64,000 nt of DNA. It comes from Herbaspirillum sp. 3R11. GTDB taxonomy: Bacteria; Pseudomonadota; Gammaproteobacteria; Burkholderiales; Burkholderiaceae_D. The stretch lies in contig NZ_SPNJ01000002.1 in NCBI RefSeq assembly GCF_004563925.1, positions 930,001 through 994,000 on the forward strand, given 5' to 3'. This document shows positions 47,780-57,310 of the stretch, piece after piece (position 1 is the first letter of the stretch; every line of letters starts with the position of its first letter). The notes beneath the pieces are model-generated. The model was not told the DNA's origin and ran no database searches. It saw nothing but the letters and a program-made list of their open reading frames with translations. Made by a program: the position numbers and the translations under genes.

Positions 47780-48693
47780 CAAATCCATTCCTTGTGCGGC
47801 AAGAAGTCGCTGTACAGCTGCGCTTCCGGGCTGCCGTCTTGCGGCTGCCAGTTATAGCGCCACTTCACCACCGGCGGCATCGACATCAGGATCGACTCGG
47901 TGCGTCCGCCTGATTGCAGGCCGAACAGCGTGCCGCGGTCGAACACCAGGTTGAACTCGACATAACGTCCGCGCCGATAGGCCTGGAAATCGCGTTCACG
48001 TTCGCCGTAAGGCGTGTCCTTGCGCTGCTCCAGGATCGGCAGGTAAGCGCCGATAAAGCTGTCGCCGACGCTGCGCATCAGCGCAAAACTGTCGTCCAGC
48101 GGCAGCGCGTTGAAATCATCAAAGAAAATCCCGCCGACGCCGCGCGCTTCCTTGCGGTGCTTCAGGTAAAAATAGTCGTCGCACCACTTCTTGAAGCGCG
48201 GATGCAGTTCGTTGCCGAACGGCGCCAGCGCATCGCGGCAGCTGCGATGGAAATGCGTCGCGTCTTCGGCGAAACCGTAATAAGGCGTCAGGTCCATGCC
48301 GCCGCCGAACCACCAGACCGGCTCCTGGTTCTGGCCGTCCGCCTTGGCGACGAAGAAGCGCACATTCATGTGCACCGTCGGCGCATAAGGATTGCGCGGA
48401 TGCAGCACCAGCGACACGCCCATGGCTTCCCATTCACGGCCAGCGATTTCCGGACGGTTGGCGGCAGCCGAGGGCGGCAGGTTCTTGCCCATCACGTGCG
48501 AAAAACCGACGCCGCCGCGTTCGAATACATTGCCTTCTTCGATGATGCGCGAAGTCCCGCCGCCGCCTTCAGGGCGTTCCCAGGAATCGGTGAGGAAGGA
48601 CTTGCCGTCAACTCCTTCCAGCGCCGCGACAATGCGTTGCTGGAGGTCTTGCAGATAGGCTTTAATGGTTGAGGCGGTGGCGGTTGCTGTCAC
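47779..48693 (-). CDS. hemF: Oxygen-dependent coproporphyrinogen III oxidase
   Basis: Converts coproporphyrinogen III to protoporphyrinogen IX with O2 in haem synthesis (304 residues, usual size). Conserved stretches are [60 protein letters not shown] and ESILMSMPP. The start codon is GTG at 48693 and lacks a clear Shine-Dalgarno. The second copy of the palindromic repeat element ends 24 bp upstream of it. Confidence 0.95.
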   Translation of the reverse strand: MTATATASTIKAYLQDLQQRIVAALEGVDGKSFLTDSWERPEGGGGTSRIIEEGNVFERGGVGFSHVMGKNLPPSAAANRPEIAGREWEAMGVSLVLHPRNPYAPTVHMNVRFFVAKADGQNQEPVWWFGGGMDLTPYYGFAEDATHFHRSCRDALAPFGNELHPRFKKWCDDYFYLKHRKEARGVGGIFFDDFNALPLDDSFALMRSVGDSFIGAYLPILEQRKDTPYGERERDFQAYRRGRYVEFNLVFDRGTLFGLQSGGRTESILMSMPPVVKWRYNWQPQDGSPEAQLYSDFLPHKEWI

Positions 48694-48997
48694 GGATGTC
48701 GTCGCTAGGGAGGCGTGGAACCTGTTTTCGATCTTACTGCGAGGCCATGATCCGGCGTCGGGCGGTGCTCGGAATCCTCATGTACTCAAGTACATTCCGG
48801 TTCCTCCGCTCCGTCCGCCACCGGCTGATGGCCTCTCGCTACAGATCGCAAACAGGTTCTGGGGCAGGCGCAAAGGCGCTCTTTGGTGCACGCAAGAAAA
48901 ATTACCCCCGCGATTGTACCCTGACGGAGCCGTCAGCGGGTAGCCCGAAGCCGTTTAGGCGGCTTCGGAGCAGGCTTTTGGTGGGCTTTTATGTGAC
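48694..48997. other. Intergenic stretch between hemF and the mscS-like gene
   Basis: A 304-bp gap without a credible gene. It contains repeat-element copy 2 (48717-48860) and two hairpins at 48921-48936 (CTGACGG/CCGTCAG) and 48945-48968 (CCGAAGCC/GGCTTCGG). A short T-run (CTTTT) follows a few bases later, so the second hairpin could end transcription on the plus side. The hemF promoter should also be here. Confidence 0.6.
48717..48860. repeat. Palindromic intergenic repeat element, copy 2
   Basis: Core 48730-48847 (118 bp) matches 15717-15834 at 108 of 118 positions. Outer arms 48717-48733 and 48844-48860 pair at 15 of 17 positions although their sequence differs from copy 1. It lies just upstream of hemF. 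Confidence 0.9.
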
Positions 48998-49855
48998 TTA
49001 TGTAGCGCTTGGCGGAACTGACGCAGCCGGTTCGGGCTGATTCGGATTGGCAACACTGACCTGGTACGTGGCAGGCGCCGGCCAGCCCGCTTCGGCGCAG
49101 GTTTGCGCGATGGCGCGGTTGGTGTCGTTGTAGACCTGGCCGAAATTCGGCGTCGGCGCGAACAGGCGCACTGCCAGCAGGGTGCCGGTGGCGTTGAATT
49201 CCTGAATCACCACGGCTGGCGCCGGATCGACCAGCACATTCGGGATCTGCGCCACTTTTGTATTCAGGCGCGTGATCGCCTCGGCCGGATCGACGCCGTA
49301 GGCGATCTGGCAGCGCAAGTCGACACGGCGGGTCGGCTGGACGTTGTAATTGGTGATGATGTCGGAAAACAACTTGTTGTTGCCGATGATCACACGCAGA
49401 TTGTTGTCGGTCAGCATGGTCGTGGTGACCAGGCCGATGTCGGTGACGGTGCCGGTCTGGCCCGCCGCCGTGATGTAGTCGCCGACCTTGAACGGACGCA
49501 GCACCACCAGGAAGATGCCGGCCGCGAAGTTCGACAGCAGGCCCGACCAGGCCACGCCCAGCGCCACGCCGACCGCGCCGATCATGGCCGCGAACGAGGT
49601 GGTCGGCACGCCGCAGACTTCCAGGATGCCCATCACCAGCAGCACGCGCAAGACCACGTGGATTGCCGAAATGGCGTAGTTCACCAGTGTCGGTTCCAGC
49701 TGGCGCGCGGTCAGCACGCGCCGCACCACCTTGGCGAAGGTGCCGATCAGCATGCCGCCGACGAACCAGATGACCAGCGCCGCCAGGACCTTGAGGCCGA
49801 ACGGCACCAGATAGAGATTGATCAGGTTATCGAGGTTGAGCAGGTGTTGTTGCAT
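48998..49855 (-). CDS. Small-conductance mechanosensitive channel (MscS family)
   Basis: A 285-residue inner-membrane channel opening on hypo-osmotic stress. Three membrane segments lie in residues 15-130. The pore helix region GAVGVALGVAWSGLLSNFAAG is clear and is followed by VLRPFKVGDYITAAGQTGTV, the start of the beta domain. The MscS-like Gly/Ala spacing is conserved. Length equals E. coli MscS. It stands between purD (upstream on the same strand is a terminator) and hemF. Confidence 0.9.
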   Translation of the reverse strand: MQQHLLNLDNLINLYLVPFGLKVLAALVIWFVGGMLIGTFAKVVRRVLTARQLEPTLVNYAISAIHVVLRVLLVMGILEVCGVPTTSFAAMIGAVGVALGVAWSGLLSNFAAGIFLVVLRPFKVGDYITAAGQTGTVTDIGLVTTTMLTDNNLRVIIGNNKLFSDIITNYNVQPTRRVDLRCQIAYGVDPAEAITRLNTKVAQIPNVLVDPAPAVVIQEFNATGTLLAVRLFAPTPNFGQVYNDTNRAIAQTCAEAGWPAPATYQVSVANPNQPEPAASVPPSAT

Positions 49856-49961
49856 GCGTTTTTCCTGTGTTGAATGCGTTGTTGACCGGGATTAGGTGCT
49901 CACGGGCCGTTTTTGTTGCAGATTTTTAGCCATTTTATGGAAAACGGGTGGTTCCAAAGCA

Positions 49962-49997
49962 AAAAACCTCGCAAAACCCAAGGTTTGCGAGGTTTTT
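49962..49997. terminator. Terminator downstream of purD
   Basis: AAAACCTCGCAAA pairs with TTTGCGAGGTTTT across an 8-nt loop. The A-rich left side gives a T-run on the minus strand, so it ends the yebC-purD transcript about 20 nt past the purD stop. The right-hand Ts allow plus-strand use as well. Confidence 0.88.
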
Positions 49998-50017
49998 CAC
50001 GATTCCGGATGCCGTGA

Positions 50018-51286
50018 TCAGCGCTTGATCGCGCGCCAGCCGATGTCGCGGCGCAGTTGCGCGCCTTCAAAATGGATCAGGTCGGCGGCGGCGTAGGCTT
50101 GTTTCTGGGCGACCTTGACGCTGTCGCCCAGACCCACCACGCACAGCACGCGGCCGCCTGAAGTGGTCAGCTTGTCGCCGGTCAGGGTGGTGCCTGCATG
50201 GAAGGTGACGCAATCGTCGGTTTCCGCCGGAATGTCGGTGATCAGGTCGCCCTTGCGCGGCGCATCCGGATAGCCGGCTGCGGCCATCACCACGCCCAGC
50301 GCGGTGCGGCGATCCCATTCCAGTTCGATGGTGTCGAGCGTGCCGTTGACGGCATGTTCCATCACGGTCAGCAGGTCGGTCTTGAGGCGGGCCATGATCG
50401 GCTGCGTCTCAGGGTCACCCATGCGGCAGTTGAATTCCAGCGTCTTCGGATTGCCCTTGTCGTCGATCATCAGGCCGGCATACAGGAAGCCGGAGAACGG
50501 GATGCCGTCCTTGGCCATGCCTTGCACGGTCGGCACGATGATTTCGCGCATCACGCGGGCGTGCAGCGCCGGCGTCACGATCGGGGCAGGGGAGTATGCA
50601 CCCATGCCGCCGGTGTTCGGACCCTGGTCATTGTCCTGCAGGCGTTTGTGGTCCTGGCTGGTGGCCAGCGGCAGGATGTTCTTGCCGTCCACCATGACGA
50701 TGAAGCTGGCTTCTTCGCCGGCCAGGAATTCCTCGATCACGACGCGTGCGCCGGCGTCGCCGAGTTTGTTGTCGGACAGCATCATGTCGACTGCGCCGTG
50801 CGCTTCTTCCAGCGTCAATGCGACGACGACGCCCTTGCCGGCAGCCAGGCCGTCGGCCTTGATGACGATCGGTGCGCCTTTTTGGTCGACGTAGTCGTGG
50901 GCCGCCTTGACGTCGGAGAAGGTCTGGTATTCAGCGGTCGGGATCGCATGGCGCTTCATGAAGGACTTGGAGAAATCCTTCGAGCTTTCCAGTTGCGCGG
51001 CTTCCTTGGTCGGGCCGAAGACCTTCAGGCCGCGGGCGCGGAACAGGTTGACGATGCCGGCGGCCAGCGGTACTTCCGGGCCGACCACGGTCAGCGCGAC
51101 GTGTTCTTTTTCGACGAAGTCGGCGAGTTCGTTCAGATCGGTGATCGCGACGTTTTCCAGGCGCTCGTCGAGCGCGGTGCCGCCGTTGCCCGGGGCAACG
51201 TAGACGGTTTGGATGCGCGGCGACTGAGCGATTTTCCAGGCCAGTGCGTGTTCACGACCACCGGAGCCAACAACGAGAATTTTCAT
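50018..51286 (-). CDS. purD: Phosphoribosylamine-glycine ligase
   Basis: An ATP-grasp enzyme joining glycine to phosphoribosylamine in purine synthesis (422 residues, standard). It starts MKILVVGSGGREHALAWKIA; the ATP-grasp part contains APIVIKADGLAAGKGVVVAL and FLAGEEASFIVMVDGK; LEFNCRMGDPETQPIM is the Mg2+-binding stretch. It follows yebC by 35 bp on the same strand. Confidence 0.97.
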   Translation of the reverse strand: MKILVVGSGGREHALAWKIAQSPRIQTVYVAPGNGGTALDERLENVAITDLNELADFVEKEHVALTVVGPEVPLAAGIVNLFRARGLKVFGPTKEAAQLESSKDFSKSFMKRHAIPTAEYQTFSDVKAAHDYVDQKGAPIVIKADGLAAGKGVVVALTLEEAHGAVDMMLSDNKLGDAGARVVIEEFLAGEEASFIVMVDGKNILPLATSQDHKRLQDNDQGPNTGGMGAYSPAPIVTPALHARVMREIIVPTVQGMAKDGIPFSGFLYAGLMIDDKGNPKTLEFNCRMGDPETQPIMARLKTDLLTVMEHAVNGTLDTIELEWDRRTALGVVMAAAGYPDAPRKGDLITDIPAETDDCVTFHAGTTLTGDKLTTSGGRVLCVVGLGDSVKVAQKQAYAAADLIHFEGAQLRRDIGWRAIKR

Positions 51287-51321
51287 GATAGGGACTAGGT
51301 AAGAAATGGTTGGCCGGCGGC

Positions 51322-52047
51322 TTAATTTTCAATAACGGCGTTGCTGTAAATCTCTTGCACGTCGTCGAGGTTTTCCAGAGCATCCAGCAGTTTTTGCATC
51401 TTGACGGCGTCGTCGCCGGTGAAGACGGTTTCGGTCGCGGGCTTCATGATGATTTCGGCCATCTCGGCCTTGAAGCCGGCTTTTTCCATCGCGGCCTTGA
51501 CGGCGCCAAAGTCGTGCGGCGGCGTCAGCACTTCGATGCCGCCTTCGTCGTCGGTGAGGACGTCATCGGCGCCGGCTTCGAGCGCGGCTTCCATGATGGC
51601 GTCTTCGCTCACGCCCGGAGCGTACAGCAACTGGCCGCAGTGCTTGAACATGAACGACACCGAACCTTCGGTGCCCATGTTGCCGCCGTACTTGGAAAAC
51701 GCGTGGCGCACGTCGGCCACGGTGCGGATGCGGTTGTCGGTCATGCAGTCGACGATGATGGCGGCGCCGTTGATGCCGTAGCCCTCGTAGCGGACTTCTT
51801 CGTAGTTGACGCCGTCCAGGGTGCCGTTGCCACGCTGGATGGCGCGGGTGACGTTGTCCTTGGGCATGTTGGCGTCGGCGGCCTTGTCGACGGCCAGGCG
51901 CAGGCGCGGGTTGGCGTCCACGTCGCCGCCGCCCATGCGGGATGCCACGGTGATTTCCTTGATGAGGCGGGTCCAGATCTTGCCGCGCTTTTCGTCCTGA
52001 CGGCCTTTACGATGCTGAATATTGGCCCATTTGCTGTGTCCAGCCAT
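51322..52047 (-). CDS. yebC: YebC/PmpR-family regulator or translation factor
   Basis: A 241-residue protein of the YebC family, known as DNA-binding regulators and, in some members, factors that relieve ribosome stalling at proline runs. The start [40 protein letters not shown] and the middle [11 protein letters not shown] are family hallmarks. AGGAAAG sits 6 nt upstream of the ATG. It is cotranscribed with purD and divergent from the HerA-like gene. Confidence 0.95.
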   Translation of the reverse strand: MAGHSKWANIQHRKGRQDEKRGKIWTRLIKEITVASRMGGGDVDANPRLRLAVDKAADANMPKDNVTRAIQRGNGTLDGVNYEEVRYEGYGINGAAIIVDCMTDNRIRTVADVRHAFSKYGGNMGTEGSVSFMFKHCGQLLYAPGVSEDAIMEAALEAGADDVLTDDEGGIEVLTPPHDFGAVKAAMEKAGFKAEMAEIIMKPATETVFTGDDAVKMQKLLDALENLDDVQEIYSNAVIEN

Positions 52048-52159
52048 GATGAATCTTTCCTGCCTTGATGGAACGCGCTCCGTCCGGATCGGCGCGAAGT
52101 TCGGCGGACTCTGCCTGAACTCTGCGCGAATATCGCGAATTGACGAAGGGGGTTCTAGT

Positions 52160-52165
52160 TATAAT
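52160..52165 (+). promoter_or_regulatory. Candidate -10 for the HerA-SNF2 genes
   Basis: A perfect TATAAT, 73 nt before the HerA-like ATG. TTGACG lies at 52140-52145 but only 14 bp away, shorter than the usual 16-18. Confidence 0.4.
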
Positions 52166-52237
52166 CGACCGAGGATTTTACCATATCGCCCGACCTCCGA
52201 GCCCATCTCCGGCCCTCCCTCTTATTGATTTTCTATC

Positions 52238-53779
52238 ATGATCAAGCCACTTCTCATCGCTAAAAATCAGACGCAGGAACTGTCCCTGCTGCCCAACCTG
52301 GTCAACCGCCACGGCTGCATCACCGGCGCCACCGGCACCGGCAAGACCGTGACCCTGCAAGTGGTGGCGCAGGCGCTCTCGGACATCGGCGTGCCGGTGT
52401 TCATGGCCGACGTCAAGGGTGACCTGTCCGGATTGTCCAAGGCCGGCGTGCTGTCGGCCAAGAGCAAGGAACGCCTGAGCTCGCTCGGCATGGATGAACC
52501 GGCCTGGGAAGCCTTGCCGGTGACCTTCTGGGACGTCTTCGGCGAAAAAGGCCATCCGGTGCGCGCGACCATTTCCGACATGGGGCCGCTGATGATTGCG
52601 CGCATGCTCAATCTGAACGACACGCAAGAGGGCGTGCTGCAACTGGTCTTCAAGATCGCCGATGACAACGGCCTGTTGCTGCTCGACACCAAGGATCTGC
52701 GCGCCATGCTGCAGCACGTCGGCGACAACGCCGCCACTTTCAAGACCGAATACGGCAACATCTCCGCCGCCAGCATCGGCGCCATCCAGCGCGGCCTGAT
52801 CGGCATCGAGGAGCAGGGCGGCGACAAGTTCTTCGGCGAGCCCATGCTCAACATCGAAGACTGGATGCAGACCGACGCCAAGGGCAAGGGCGTGATCAAC
52901 ATCCTTGCCGCCGACAAGCTGCTCAACGCACCGCGTTTATATTCGACCTTCCTGCTGTGGATGCTGTCCGAACTGTTCGAGCACCTGCCGGAAGTCGGCG
53001 ACCTCGACAAGCCCAAGCTGGTGTTCTTCTTCGACGAGGCGCATCTGCTGTTCGACGAAGCACCCAAGCCGCTGCTGCAAAAGATCGAGCAGGTGGTGCG
53101 CCTGATCCGCTCCAAGGGCGTCGGCGTGTTCTTCGTCACGCAAAATCCGCTCGACATTCCCGACACCGTGCTGGGCCAGCTCGGCAACCGCGTGCAGCAC
53201 GCCCTGCGCGCCTACACGCCGCGCGACCAGAAAGCGGTGCAGGCCGCCGCCGAGACCTTCCGCGCCAATCCGCAATTGAATACCGCGACCGCCATCACCG
53301 AACTCGGCGTGGGCGAAGCGCTGGTGTCCTTTCTCGATGAGAAGGGCCGTCCCAATATCGTCGAGCGCGCCTACATCCTGATGCCGGGTTCGCAGATCGG
53401 TCCGATCACGGACGACGAGCGCAAGGCCTTCATCGCCTCGTCGGTGGTGGCCGGCGTCTATGAAAAAGCCGTCGACCGCGAATCGGCCTACGAAAAAATC
53501 AAGGGCCGCGCGGCGCAGCAGCCGGGCAATGCGCCGGCCGGTGCGCCTTCCACGGTCCCGGCCGAATCCGAATCATCGGGCGGCGGAGGCGGCCTCGGCG
53601 ACCTGCTCAGGGACGCCGCCGGCGGCTTCTTCGGCAACAGCGCTGGCGGCAAGGGTAGCAGCAGCCGTCGTGAGTCGCCGGTCGAAGCCATGGTCAAGTC
53701 CGCAGCGCGCAGCATCGGCTCGCAGGTCGGCCGCGAAATCATTCGCGGCGTGCTCGGATCCTTGCTCAAGAAGCGCTGA
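52238..53779 (+). CDS. HerA-like ATPase (YjgR/DUF853 family)
   Basis: A 513-residue RecA-fold pump ATPase. Walker [10 protein letters not shown] is near residues 29-37 and Walker [16 protein letters not shown] near 263-277. [15 protein letters not shown] and [17 protein letters not shown] follow, as in E. coli YjgR, whose role is unknown. A Ser/Gly-rich tail (residues 435-475) precedes a final basic helix. It is followed after 3 nt by a SNF2 helicase, so the two are translationally linked and may work as one DNA-handling unit. Confidence 0.9.
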   Translation: MIKPLLIAKNQTQELSLLPNLVNRHGCITGATGTGKTVTLQVVAQALSDIGVPVFMADVKGDLSGLSKAGVLSAKSKERLSSLGMDEPAWEALPVTFWDVFGEKGHPVRATISDMGPLMIARMLNLNDTQEGVLQLVFKIADDNGLLLLDTKDLRAMLQHVGDNAATFKTEYGNISAASIGAIQRGLIGIEEQGGDKFFGEPMLNIEDWMQTDAKGKGVINILAADKLLNAPRLYSTFLLWMLSELFEHLPEVGDLDKPKLVFFFDEAHLLFDEAPKPLLQKIEQVVRLIRSKGVGVFFVTQNPLDIPDTVLGQLGNRVQHALRAYTPRDQKAVQAAAETFRANPQLNTATAITELGVGEALVSFLDEKGRPNIVERAYILMPGSQIGPITDDERKAFIASSVVAGVYEKAVDRESAYEKIKGRAAQQPGNAPAGAPSTVPAESESSGGGGGLGDLLRDAAGGFFGNSAGGKGSSSRRESPVEAMVKSAARSIGSQVGREIIRGVLGSLLKKR

Positions 53780-53782
53780 CCG

Positions 53783-56293
53783 ATGGCGGTTCCGCAGGCG
53801 CAGTCCGACCAGAGCGAAGTGCTCGGACGTTTTCGTCCGCGCCTGACGCTGCAGACCTTCACGCGCGGCGACGGCGTGCTCGGGCTGCGTCCGGGTGGAC
53901 TGTTCGGCCCGCGCGGCGGCAACGTCACGGTGGCGCAAGTCGACTGGACCTACCAGGCCGGCGCCGGCCTGCACTGGGAAACCGAAGCCCCGGCCAGCCT
54001 GATGGACCAGAGCGCCGCCGCCACACAACTCCTTTTCAATCCGCAAGGCAGGCAAGTCGTCATGCGGCGCAACCTGCACGCCGAAGCTGACGCGCTCGAA
54101 GCGATCCAGGCTGCGGGTTTGTTGCCGCTGCCGGCGGACGCCTTGCAATGGCGCGCGGACGACATGGCGACCATCGATGGACAACTGTGGTCGCTGCTGC
54201 TGGAAAACAATTTCGGCGATTTCTGGGCCGACCGCGTGCCGGCGTTGCAGCAGCAAGGCTGGAGCGTCGTGGTGCGTCCCGGCTTCGCGCACGAAAGCGT
54301 GCCGGTCGAATCCTGGCGTGTCATCGTCAGCCCCGAATCGGGCGCGGTGCTCGGCAAGGAAGTCGCGAGCACGCTGCAACAGGGCCGCACCAAAATCATC
54401 GGCGACTTCGGCGGGTTTGCTGACCTTGGACGCGCAGCCTGGTGGCTGCTCACCATGGGCGTGGAAATCGAAGGCCAGTTCTTCGATCTCACGCCGATGC
54501 TGGCCGACCTGCTACGACGCGACGCGCGCTGGACTGACATCCAGAAGATCGCCGCCATCGATGACATTTCCCTGATCTCATTACGTGCACCGGGAGGCAA
54601 ACGCGTTGACGCACTTGCCGCGCCGCTCAAGGTGATCGTGTCGGCGATGCTCGACCTGCTGACCGACCTGCGCCGCAAGGAAGGCGTACTGCGCATTTCG
54701 CCGTGGGACGCCGGTCGCCTGGACGACATGTGCCGCCGCCTCGGCGAAGACGGCGCTACATATGGAAACGGCTTCCACCTGCAAAGCGACGCCGGCCTGC
54801 GTGAACTAGCGCTGCGCCTGCGCGCTGCCGGCGAGCCGCCGCCGGTAGCCGCACCCACCGGACTCGGCGTGACCTTGCGGCCGTATCAGCTGCACGGCGT
54901 CGCCTGGCTGCAATACCTGCGCGCGCATCACCTGGCCGGCATCCTCGCCGACGACATGGGCCTGGGCAAGACCGCGCAGATGCTGGCGCACATCCTGATC
55001 GAAAAACAATCCGGGCGGCTCGATTGCCCGGCGCTGGTGGTGTTGCCAACCTCGCTGGTGTTCAACTGGCAGGCCGAGGCCAGGCGCATGACGCCGGACC
55101 TGCGCGTGCTGGCCTTGCAGGGGCCGCAGCGCGAGGACGACTTTGCGCGCATGGCCGAATTCGACATCGTGCTGACCACTTATCCACTGGTGTGGCGCGA
55201 CCTCGACGCGCTGGCGCGCCAGCAGTTCCACCTGCTGATCCTCGACGAGGCGCAGACCGTCAAGAACGCCGCCGCCCGCAGCGCCAGCGCAGTGCGCCGC
55301 CTGCGTGCGCGCCATCGCGTCTGCATGACCGGCACGCCGTTGGAAAACCATCTCGGCGAGCTGTGGGCGCAATTCAATTTCCTGATGCCGGGCTTCCTCG
55401 GTGAGGCCTCCACCTTCGCGCGGCTGTGGCGCAAGCCGATCGAGGAAAACGGCGAAACCCTGCGCGCGCAATTGCTGGCGCAGCGGGTGCGGCCGTTCAT
55501 CCTGCGTCGCCGCAAGGAAAACGTCGCCGCCGAATTGCCGCCCAAAACCGTGGCGATCAAGCTGCTGCAATTGCAGGGTCGCCAGCGCGATCTCTACGAA
55601 AGCGTGCGCGCGGCCGCCGACAAGCAGGTGCGGCGCGCGCTGGAGCGGCGCGGTTTCACCGGTTCGCACGTGACCATCATGGATGCGCTGCTCAAGCTGC
55701 GTCAGGTGTGCTGCGATCCTTTCCTGCTCAAGGGCGGCAAGACGCCAAAAACCATCGAGCGCGCCAAGATCGAAATGCTGCGCGACATGCTGCCATCGCT
55801 GGCGGCGGAGGGCCGACGCGTGCTGGTGTTTTCACAGTTCACCGAAATGCTGGAACTGATCGAGACCGAACTCGATGTGCTGGAGTTGCCGTGGCTGTCG
55901 CTGACCGGCAAGACGCCGACGGCGGCGCGCGGCGAGGTGGTGGCGCAATTCCAGCGCAAGGACGTACCCATCATGCTGGTCAGCCTCAAGGCCGGCGGCA
56001 TCGGCCTCAACCTGACCGCCGCCGATACCGTCATTCTGGTGGATCCATGGTGGAACCCTGCGGTGGAAGAACAGGCCATCGCCCGCGCCCATCGCATCGG
56101 CCAGGACCAGGCGGTGCTGGTCTACAAGCTCATCATCGAAGGCAGCATCGAAGAACGCATTCTGGAATTGCAGGAGCGCAAGTCGGTGCTGGCCGAGGGC
56201 GTACTCGGCACTGACGGCGCGGTGACGCCCAAGTTCGGCCAGGCGGAGCTTGATGCGCTGATTGCGCCGCTGCAGCTCGCGCGGCCGGGCTGA
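53783..56293 (+). CDS. SNF2-family DEAD/DEAH-box helicase
   Basis: An 836-residue Swi2/Snf2-type DNA translocase. The first about 360 residues are an accessory region of the bacterial SNF2 type. The motor has GILADDMGLGKTAQM (about 384-398), VVLPTSLVFNWQAEA, LLILDEAQTVKN (DEAQ box, about 487), CMTGTPLENHLGELW, LVSLKAGGIGLNLT and ARAHRIGQDQ (about 768-777). No SWIM zinc finger is seen, although many relatives have one at the N-terminus. It starts 3 nt after the HerA-like gene. Function inferred: remodelling or repair of nucleoprotein complexes. Confidence 0.9.
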   Translation: MAVPQAQSDQSEVLGRFRPRLTLQTFTRGDGVLGLRPGGLFGPRGGNVTVAQVDWTYQAGAGLHWETEAPASLMDQSAAATQLLFNPQGRQVVMRRNLHAEADALEAIQAAGLLPLPADALQWRADDMATIDGQLWSLLLENNFGDFWADRVPALQQQGWSVVVRPGFAHESVPVESWRVIVSPESGAVLGKEVASTLQQGRTKIIGDFGGFADLGRAAWWLLTMGVEIEGQFFDLTPMLADLLRRDARWTDIQKIAAIDDISLISLRAPGGKRVDALAAPLKVIVSAMLDLLTDLRRKEGVLRISPWDAGRLDDMCRRLGEDGATYGNGFHLQSDAGLRELALRLRAAGEPPPVAAPTGLGVTLRPYQLHGVAWLQYLRAHHLAGILADDMGLGKTAQMLAHILIEKQSGRLDCPALVVLPTSLVFNWQAEARRMTPDLRVLALQGPQREDDFARMAEFDIVLTTYPLVWRDLDALARQQFHLLILDEAQTVKNAAARSASAVRRLRARHRVCMTGTPLENHLGELWAQFNFLMPGFLGEASTFARLWRKPIEENGETLRAQLLAQRVRPFILRRRKENVAAELPPKTVAIKLLQLQGRQRDLYESVRAAADKQVRRALERRGFTGSHVTIMDALLKLRQVCCDPFLLKGGKTPKTIERAKIEMLRDMLPSLAAEGRRVLVFSQFTEMLELIETELDVLELPWLSLTGKTPTAARGEVVAQFQRKDVPIMLVSLKAGGIGLNLTAADTVILVDPWWNPAVEEQAIARAHRIGQDQAVLVYKLIIEGSIEERILELQERKSVLAEGVLGTDGAVTPKFGQAELDALIAPLQLARPG

Positions 56294-56340
56294 TCCGGAA
56301 ATGACCCGGCCGCCGCCGGGCAGAGCAGGCCCGTAGCGTT

Positions 56341-56346
56341 TACAAT
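56341..56346 (+). promoter_or_regulatory. -10-like element directly before the EamA gene
   Basis: TACAAT followed by CACGGG and ATG 56353. The spacing puts transcription start at about the start codon, suggesting a leaderless mRNA. No Shine-Dalgarno at normal spacing and no clear -35. Confidence 0.4.
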
Positions 56347-56352
56347 CACGGG

Positions 56353-57270
56353 ATGTCTTCCACCGCGCTTTCCCCCTCCATTTCCCCGCGCCGCGCCTAT
56401 CTGGCCGGTCTGCTGCTCGCCGTCGTCGGCGCCATTTTCTTTTCCGCCAAGGCCATCGTCGCCAAGCTGATGTACCGCTATCACGTCGATGCGGTGATGG
56501 TGATCAGCTTGCGCATGATGTTTTCGCTGCCGATGTTTGCAGTGCTGGCGATCTGGCAGGCACGCAACTCGCCGCCGCTGGCCGGGCGCGATTACGCCCG
56601 GATCGTTTTCTTGGGCCTGATCGGCTATTACCTGTCGAGCTTCCTTGATTTCCTGGGGCTGCAATACATTTCGGCCGGGCTGGAGCGGTTGATCCTGTTC
56701 CTGACGCCGTCCTTCGTGCTGCTGATTTCCTTCACCTTCTACAAGCGCAAGGTCGGCCTGATCGAGTGGGGCGCGCTGCTGGTGTCCTACCTCGGCACCG
56801 CGCTGGTGCTGCAGCACGATATCAATACCGGCGGCAACAATGTTGTGCTGGGCAGCGTGCTGGTGCTGGGCGCGGCGATCAGCTATGCGCTGTACCTGAT
56901 CTTTTCCGGCGAACTGGTGCGCCGCGTCGGCGCCATGCGCCTGGTGGCCTACGCCATGTGCGTATCGTCGGTGGCCTGCATCATCCAGTTCTTCGTCCTG
57001 CGTCCGGCCTCGGCGCTGGTGCAACCGGTCGAGGTGTACCAGCTGTCGCTGATCAACGCGGTGTTCTGCACGGTGTTGCCGGTGTGCCTGACGATGGTCG
57101 CGGTGTCGCGCATCGGTGCGCCGAGCGCGGCGCAGGCCGGCCTGGTGGGCCCGGTGTCGACGCTGTTCCTCGGCGCCATGCTGCTGGACGAACCGATCAC
57201 GGCGATCCAGCTGACCGGCACCGCGCTGGTGCTGTCGGGAATTTATTTGCTGTCGCGTAAAAAGACTTAA
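56353..57270 (+). CDS. EamA/DMT-family inner-membrane transporter
   Basis: A 305-residue protein with ten hydrophobic segments in two EamA repeats. The first opens AYLAGLLLAVVGAIFFSAKA and the second has VVLGSVLVLGAAISYALYLI, with the conserved ending SRIGAPSAAQAGLVGPVSTL and FLGAMLLDEPITAIQLTGTA. Drug/metabolite exporters of this type carry amino acids or other small metabolites; the substrate is not predictable. A short gap separates it from the quinone oxidoreductase in the same direction. Confidence 0.88.
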   Translation: MSSTALSPSISPRRAYLAGLLLAVVGAIFFSAKAIVAKLMYRYHVDAVMVISLRMMFSLPMFAVLAIWQARNSPPLAGRDYARIVFLGLIGYYLSSFLDFLGLQYISAGLERLILFLTPSFVLLISFTFYKRKVGLIEWGALLVSYLGTALVLQHDINTGGNNVVLGSVLVLGAAISYALYLIFSGELVRRVGAMRLVAYAMCVSSVACIIQFFVLRPASALVQPVEVYQLSLINAVFCTVLPVCLTMVAVSRIGAPSAAQAGLVGPVSTLFLGAMLLDEPITAIQLTGTALVLSGIYLLSRKKT

Positions 57271-57310
57271 AAGACTTAGCTTTTCTTTAATTGCCACCCA
57301 GGAGACCGAA

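Noticed and set aside
48669..49040. Short plus-strand frames through repeat-element copy 2, with similar peptides at copy 1.
   Set aside because: The similarity follows from the DNA repeat itself; frames are not bounded equally in the two copies and have no ribosome-binding site.
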